Source: Pseudoselenomonas ruminantium
GTDB lineage: Bacteria; Bacillota; Negativicutes; Selenomonadales; Selenomonadaceae
NCBI RefSeq assembly: GCF_900142515.1
Contig: NZ_FRBC01000004.1
Span: forward strand, 1 to 45,121
Reading direction: 5' to 3'
Length of the DNA stretch: 45,121 bases
Part shown: positions 41,365-45,121 of the stretch, piece after piece
Layout: the number at the start of each line of letters is the position of its first letter
Position numbering within the stretch: the first letter of the stretch is position 1
The notes under the pieces: generated by a model
Seen by the model: only the letters and a program-made list of their open reading frames with translations
Databases searched by the model: none
Told to the model about the DNA's origin: nothing
Translations under genes and position numbers: made by a program

Positions 41365-42765
41365 TTAGTTAATAATCCCAAAAGCCTGCAAAGCCAGGAT
41401 AACCATGATTACCGGAGCCACATAGCGGATGACTGCACGGTAAAGGCCCTTGCGCGGCATAGGACTGCCATCGGCTTCCATCTCGCCGATAATCCAATCC
41501 GGCTTCACGAGCCAGCCAATCAGAATGGCTGACAGGAACGCGATGATGGGCATCATGCAAGCCGTACTGATATAGTCCATGATATCCAGAAGCTGCCCCG
41601 TAGAGCCATTGGGCAGGCCAACCTCCACATAGAAAAGGCTGTAACCCAGAGCGATGACCACCGTGATGATGGTGTAGAAAGCACTGACAATCAGCGTGAC
41701 CTTCTTGCGCTCCGCATGGAAGATTTCCATGCAGTTGGCCACAATCGCTTCCAGCACGGAAATGCAACTGGTCAAAGCCGCAAAGATGGCCATCAGGAAG
41801 AAGGCGGCACCGATGATGATACCGATAAAGCCTAAGGAATTGAAGACCTTGGGCAGGGAAACAAACATGAGTTTCGGTCCGGCCGCCATGCCCTCCATGC
41901 CCGAGAAAGCAAAGATGGCAGGGATGATCATCATGCCGGCCAATACAGCCACCGCCGTATCTACAATGGCAATCTGGGACACAGACTGATTGAGGTTCAC
42001 ATCTTTCTTGACATAGGAACCATAGGTAATCATGATGCCCATGGCCACAGACAGCGAGTAGAACATCTGGCTCATGGCATCCAGCACGATCTGGATGTAC
42101 TTACTGAGCGTCAACCCCTCAAAATTCGGCAGGAAGTAAATCGCCAAGCCCTGCAAGCCGGTTCTGACCGTACCATCTGCATCCTGAACTTCCAGCGTCA
42201 GCACATACAGGGAAATCAGGATAACCGTAATGAGCAGGACAGGCATGATGATGCGCGAAGAAGCCTCAATGCCCCGTTCTACCCCGCGGTAAACCACGAA
42301 AGCTGTTGCCAGCATGAAGATAGCCGCATAGATGCCGGACTCCACGGGGTTCGTGATGAAGCCCACGAAATATTCATCCTGCGCGGCCGCCGCGCCCGCT
42401 CCTGTCAGGAACGTCACCGCATACTTGGTAATCCAGCCGCCGATAACCGCATAATAAGTCATGATGATTGCCGGTACTAGAAAGGTCAGGATTCCCAGGA
42501 ATTTCCAGCCGGGTTTCATGGCTCCATAAGCCTTGATGGAACTCAGCTGAGTCTTGCGGCCAATGGCCAAATCAGAAGACAAAAGTGCGTAGCCAAAGGT
42601 CACAAGCAGAATCAGATACGTCAGCAGGAATATTCCGCCGCCATCCTTCGCAGCAAAATAGGGAAAACGCCAAAGATTGCCCACGCCTACGGCGGAGGCT
42701 GCTGCCGCTAGCACGAAGCCAAGCTGGCCGGAAAAGCTGCTGTCCTTGCTGTTTTTCTCGTTCAT
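41365..42765 (-). CDS. sodium-dependent transporter, neurotransmitter:sodium symporter family
   Basis: 466 residues, about eleven to twelve membrane helices, LeuT/MhsT-like. Helix 1 carries LGFVLAAAASAVGVGNLWRFPYFAAKDGG (broken helix with the GNLWRFPY sodium/substrate motif), followed by EGMAAGPKLMFVSLPKVF. Likely imports amino acids with sodium; the substrate is not readable from sequence. ATG at 42765 follows AGAGGTG at six bases; the ATG three codons earlier is too near. Own promoter with a palindrome in the spacer, terminator shared with the EAL gene leader. Confidence 0.9.
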   Translation of the reverse strand: MNEKNSKDSSFSGQLGFVLAAAASAVGVGNLWRFPYFAAKDGGGIFLLTYLILLVTFGYALLSSDLAIGRKTQLSSIKAYGAMKPGWKFLGILTFLVPAIIMTYYAVIGGWITKYAVTFLTGAGAAAAQDEYFVGFITNPVESGIYAAIFMLATAFVVYRGVERGIEASSRIIMPVLLITVILISLYVLTLEVQDADGTVRTGLQGLAIYFLPNFEGLTLSKYIQIVLDAMSQMFYSLSVAMGIMITYGSYVKKDVNLNQSVSQIAIVDTAVAVLAGMMIIPAIFAFSGMEGMAAGPKLMFVSLPKVFNSLGFIGIIIGAAFFLMAIFAALTSCISVLEAIVANCMEIFHAERKKVTLIVSAFYTIITVVIALGYSLFYVEVGLPNGSTGQLLDIMDYISTACMMPIIAFLSAILIGWLVKPDWIIGEMEADGSPMPRKGLYRAVIRYVAPVIMVILALQAFGIIN

Positions 42766-42794
42766 ATACATCACCTCTAATTGTTAATGATATT

Positions 42795-42822
42795 ATTATA
42801 CACCTTTACAGTTATTTGTAAA
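42795..42822 (-). promoter_or_regulatory. symporter promoter with internal palindrome
   Basis: Minus strand TTTACA (42822-42817), 16-nt spacer, TATAAT (42800-42795). The inverted repeat CTTTACA-N6-TGTAAAG (42804-42823) fills the spacer and -35, an ideal repressor position. Confidence 0.75.
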
Positions 42823-42884
42823 GCTTTTTATTATAAAGATATACTTTTGTCCATTTATAATCAACATTATTTTTAGTCATGATA

Positions 42885-42930
42885 AGAAAAACAGCCGTAA
42901 TCCATGCCTGTTGGACAGGGATTACGGCTG
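42885..42930 (-). terminator. udk terminator
   Basis: Minus strand CAGCCGTAATCC (42930-42919) pairs with GGATTACGGCTG (42903-42892), 15-nt loop, then TTTTTC. Confidence 0.9.
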
Positions 42931-42976
42931 ACTTTGCCGGTTTTATATTCTATTCCAAATGGACATTTGTTTTATG

Positions 42977-43600
42977 TCAATCTTCATCCGGATTTTCTAA
43001 AATGTGTTCAATCTTATTCTTCATCACTTCAAAGGCCACATCATTGAGACCGCTGTTCAAAACGATATCCGCCACATTGCGGGTGGGCTCTACATAAAGA
43101 TAATGCATAGGCTTGACCGTAGCCAGATAATGTTCGATGATATTCTGCAAATCCCGGCCGCGCTCTTCCATATCCCGTACTACCCGACGCAAGATACGCT
43201 CATCCGCATCAGCTTCGACAAAGATCTTGATGTCAAACATATCCCGCAGGCGCTCATCCTGAAAGATCAGGATGCCTTCCACCACGATCACCCGACTGGG
43301 CTCTATGGTTATGGTCTTATCCGAACGGTTATGTTGGGTAAAGTCATATACCGGGCACTTGATACTCTTACCCTGCCGCAAAGCATCCAGATGTTCTATC
43401 AGCAGATCCGTTTCCAAAGCCTGGGGATGGTCATAATTGATCTTGCGGCGTTCCTCCATGGATAAAGCATCGTTAGCACGATAGTAATTGTCATGATATA
43501 TGACTGTTATGTTATCACCAAAAAAATTCTTCAAGCGATTGGTAAAGGTGGATTTGCCCGAGCCCGAGCCGCCCGCAATACCGATAATCGTTGTCTTCAT
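42977..43600 (-). CDS. udk: uridine kinase
   Basis: 207 residues. Phosphorylates uridine/cytidine in pyrimidine salvage. P-loop GIAGGSGSGKST near 6-17, HDNYYRAND near 35, NYDHPQALETDLL near 53 and EGILIFQDERLRDMFDIKIFVEADADERILRR near 105-137 are characteristic. Start MKTTIIGIAG behind AAAGGAGGTG; an in-frame Met eleven codons earlier spans this site. Single gene with its own extended -10 promoter. Confidence 0.95.
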   Translation of the reverse strand: MKTTIIGIAGGSGSGKSTFTNRLKNFFGDNITVIYHDNYYRANDALSMEERRKINYDHPQALETDLLIEHLDALRQGKSIKCPVYDFTQHNRSDKTITIEPSRVIVVEGILIFQDERLRDMFDIKIFVEADADERILRRVVRDMEERGRDLQNIIEHYLATVKPMHYLYVEPTRNVADIVLNSGLNDVAFEVMKNKIEHILENPDED

Positions 43601-43641
43601 TTGGCGCAACACCTCCTTTGGGTAATTCAGCATTAGTAACG

Positions 43642-43650
43642 ATTATAGCA
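43642..43650 (-). promoter_or_regulatory. udk extended -10 promoter
   Basis: Minus strand TGCTATAAT (TG-N-TATAAT), about 42 bases before the start; no clear -35. Confidence 0.6.
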
Positions 43651-43656
43651 CAAAAC

Positions 43657-44397
43657 TCATTCTTCCGCTAGTATTTCATAAAGCTCCATGATTTCCCGTA
43701 TTCTTTTGGTCTCAACAGCACTCAGGTCATGACGGCGTGACTTGCCGCCGCTCTTATAATAGACAATATAGCCGCCGCCAACACTCAATATTCGTTTGAA
43801 TGCATCGACAACCGCCTTATTGGCATTCAGCGAATAACTCTCCGACAGCCACTCTGCATCAGAAGCCATATGCTTATTCAGTTTTGACGGATCAAAGGCT
43901 ACGGTCGTTGTCTGCCCACCGGCTACAATATCCAGATGGTCTCCCTTGATCCAGGCTGTCTGCAATGGATCGCTGATATGGTAATAATAATAAACATCAT
44001 AAGCGAGGATGCACTTTTCCTTTCCCTCTATCAAAAAAGGTCGCAGGTACACGCCCGGGTCCGGCTTTTTCGGCCACTTATGCTTATAATAGGTCACGCT
44101 GCCAACAGTTTCCGCTATCACATTATCCTTGATTTCCCGTTTCTTTTTCTCGCGAACTTCCTCTGCTGCTTTTTCTCTAGCCTCTTCCTGACGGCGTAAT
44201 TCCTCCTCTTTCGCCCTTTGTGCTTCCCGTTCCAATTCCTCCGGCGTCTTTTCTTTTTCTCTCAACGTCTCTTCTGACAATTTCGCTTCCTGCTGGATTT
44301 TCTGTTCCTGCTGAACATAATAATATGCTGCGCCCCCCACAGCCATGATCAGAATATATACTGCAGCTGCGCCAGCAATGATGTGGGATTTTTTCAA
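43657..44397 (-). CDS. membrane-anchored coiled-coil protein of unknown function
   Basis: 246 residues from a TTG start with GAGGTG six bases upstream; an ATG seven codons earlier spans that site. A single membrane anchor (about residues 5-28, IIAGAAAVYILIMAVGGAAYYYV), then a highly charged Glu/Lys/Arg coiled coil (about 30-90), then a folded domain with YYKHKWPKKPDPGVYLRPFL, CILAYDVYYYYHI and WIKGDHLDIVAGG. Topology suggests the folded part is outside the cytoplasmic membrane. No family recognised. Its neighbour at 44495 is also an envelope-type unknown, but a terminator separates them. Confidence 0.8.
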   Translation of the reverse strand: MKKSHIIAGAAAVYILIMAVGGAAYYYVQQEQKIQQEAKLSEETLREKEKTPEELEREAQRAKEEELRRQEEAREKAAEEVREKKKREIKDNVIAETVGSVTYYKHKWPKKPDPGVYLRPFLIEGKEKCILAYDVYYYYHISDPLQTAWIKGDHLDIVAGGQTTTVAFDPSKLNKHMASDAEWLSESYSLNANKAVVDAFKRILSVGGGYIVYYKSGGKSRRHDLSAVETKRIREIMELYEILAEE

Positions 44398-44451
44398 TGT
44401 TCTCACCTCATATGTCATATTTTACCTGGCAGGGCAAAAATCCTGCAAGAA

Positions 44452-44487
44452 AAACAGCCCTGCAAGCATTTCCTTGCAGGACTGTTT
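44452..44487 (-). terminator. terminator behind the proline-rich repeat protein gene
   Basis: Minus strand AAACAGTCCTGCAAG pairs CTTGCAGGGCTGTTT (one G-U) around a 6-nt loop, followed by TTC. Fifteen-bp stem. Confidence 0.9.
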
Positions 44488-44494
44488 GATTTCA

Positions 44495-45121
44495 TCAGTC
44501 GAAGCAGATATAAACCGCATCTATATCCTCAAGCTCCAACCCCATCTCTTTGAAAGCCGTATGTAACGCCTGGCTGGCAACATCCACATTGCGCGCCTTG
44601 TCACCGGCTTCTAACAATCTCAATGCAGATTCATCAACTGGATGAATCGCAAATGTCAGACCATCATAAATCAAACGGAAAGCAGCGGCACCGTTCTTGG
44701 TAAATAACGGTTTCGTATACTCCCGATACTGATTAGGCATAATCTCCTTGGGCACCGGAATATCCTTATCCGCAGGCATCAGACTGACCTGCTGCGGTTC
44801 CACAGTTACCTGATACGTACCATAATCATAGATCTGACCATTCACCTTCTTGCCAAAGGGAATCTTGGCCACAGTCAAACCTAAGACCTTCTGGACAGAG
44901 CCTTCATCCGGCCTGTTTTCCAAGCTATAACTTCCCTGTCCCCCTCGCGATTCATTTTTAAGATAATCAATCTGCGGACGCTCGACAGAAGTTCTCTGCG
45001 GCGTTTCCGGGACTACAGCAGGCTCTTTCGGTTTATCCGGCACTACCACAGGTTCTTCCTTCGGCTTGTCCGGCACTACCGCAGGTTCCTCCTTTGGCTT
45101 GTCCGGCACTACCGCAGGTTC
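44495..45121 (-). CDS. proline-rich repeat protein, 5' end outside the window
   Basis: At least 208 codons; the frame is open to the window edge, so the start is missing (an internal GTG at 45109 is not a start). The visible N-terminal part is a run of 11-residue units of the form PDKPKEEPAVV, changing to PETPQRTSVER, typical of an extended wall- or envelope-spanning linker. The C-terminal 150 residues form a compact domain: KVLGLTVAKIPFGKKVNGQIYDYGTYQ, then AAFRLIYDGLTFAI and a final helix ending YICFD. No family recognised. Likely an exported or surface protein, but no signal peptide can be seen here. Confidence 0.8.
   Translation of the reverse strand, partial: EPAVVPDKPKEEPAVVPDKPKEEPVVVPDKPKEPAVVPETPQRTSVERPQIDYLKNESRGGQGSYSLENRPDEGSVQKVLGLTVAKIPFGKKVNGQIYDYGTYQVTVEPQQVSLMPADKDIPVPKEIMPNQYREYTKPLFTKNGAAAFRLIYDGLTFAIHPVDESALRLLEAGDKARNVDVASQALHTAFKEMGLELEDIDAVYICFD
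45001..45121. repeat. 33-bp tandem repeats in the proline-rich gene
   Basis: Three to four imperfect 33-bp units (33 bases = 11 codons, motif PDKPKEEPAVV) run to the window edge. Copy number can change by slippage while keeping frame. Confidence 0.85.

Noticed and set aside
45001-45121. CRISPR array
   Set aside because: Repeats are head-to-tail 33-mers without unique spacers and are in frame with a proline-rich protein.

Overview
The window looks like chromosomal DNA of a strictly anaerobic, diderm Negativicutes bacterium, most likely Selenomonadaceae (Selenomonas/Mitsuokella-like). The basis is the gene set: 1174-residue pyruvate:ferredoxin oxidoreductase, two-subunit Fe-S L-serine dehydratase, ATP-dependent PEP carboxykinase, an [FeFe]-hydrogenase maturase, cytochrome bd with CydDC, and HrcA/CIRCE-controlled groESL. 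Other signs are GC near 50 percent, frequent TTG/GTG starts and AT-rich sigma-A-type promoters. The genus is inferred from protein resemblance and was not tested by a search.

Layout. 1-310: the left end of an IscB-type mobile element, consisting of a roughly 290-nt structured RNA (omega RNA/HEARO type) on the minus strand with the first codons of iscB at the window edge. 400-2573: groES-groEL with terminator, CIRCE and promoter. 2705-4786: glutamine synthetase. 4799-7400: dapA, sdaAB, sdaAA. 7474-11251: pyruvate:ferredoxin oxidoreductase with an elaborate upstream region. 11442-17483: a small unknown gene diverging from cydABDC. 17505-19062: an acyl-CoA synthetase behind a palindromic operator. 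19077-23876: a housekeeping operon (DUF2156 protein, phoH-like, ybeY, era, DUF502, recO). 23905-28303: purL and a lone dhaM. 28344-28942: a YhcH-family gene. 28965-30689: UPF0173 hydrolase and miaA. 30623-32684: thiamine pyrophosphokinase, hydE and a small membrane protein. 32643-35135: an orphan PTS EIIC and an N-terminally deleted GH3-family remnant. 35258-37044: pckA. 37113-39284: ybaK-thrC. 39291-42822: an EAL-domain membrane protein and a sodium:neurotransmitter-type symporter. 42885-45121: uridine kinase and two envelope-type unknowns, the last one cut by the window edge.

How the genes fit together. Much of the window serves pyruvate/PEP metabolism of an amino-acid- and sugar-fermenting anaerobe. 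Serine dehydratase feeds pyruvate, PFOR turns it into acetyl-CoA and reduced ferredoxin, HydE helps mature the hydrogenase that can discharge electrons, and PckA links oxaloacetate with PEP. PFOR and the Fe-S dehydratase are oxygen-sensitive, and the cyd operon between them and the acyl-CoA synthetase plausibly provides oxygen scavenging. Most transcription units are one to three genes with a recognisable promoter and a strong hairpin terminator.

The most interesting items are the omega-RNA/iscB element end just behind groEL, a gene that seems to start at a non-AUG/GUG/UUG codon (22905-23807), a GH3 remnant that keeps its promoter and terminator, a terminator whose 3' arm is the ribosome binding site of the next gene (41290-41348), and several unassigned operator-like palindromes.
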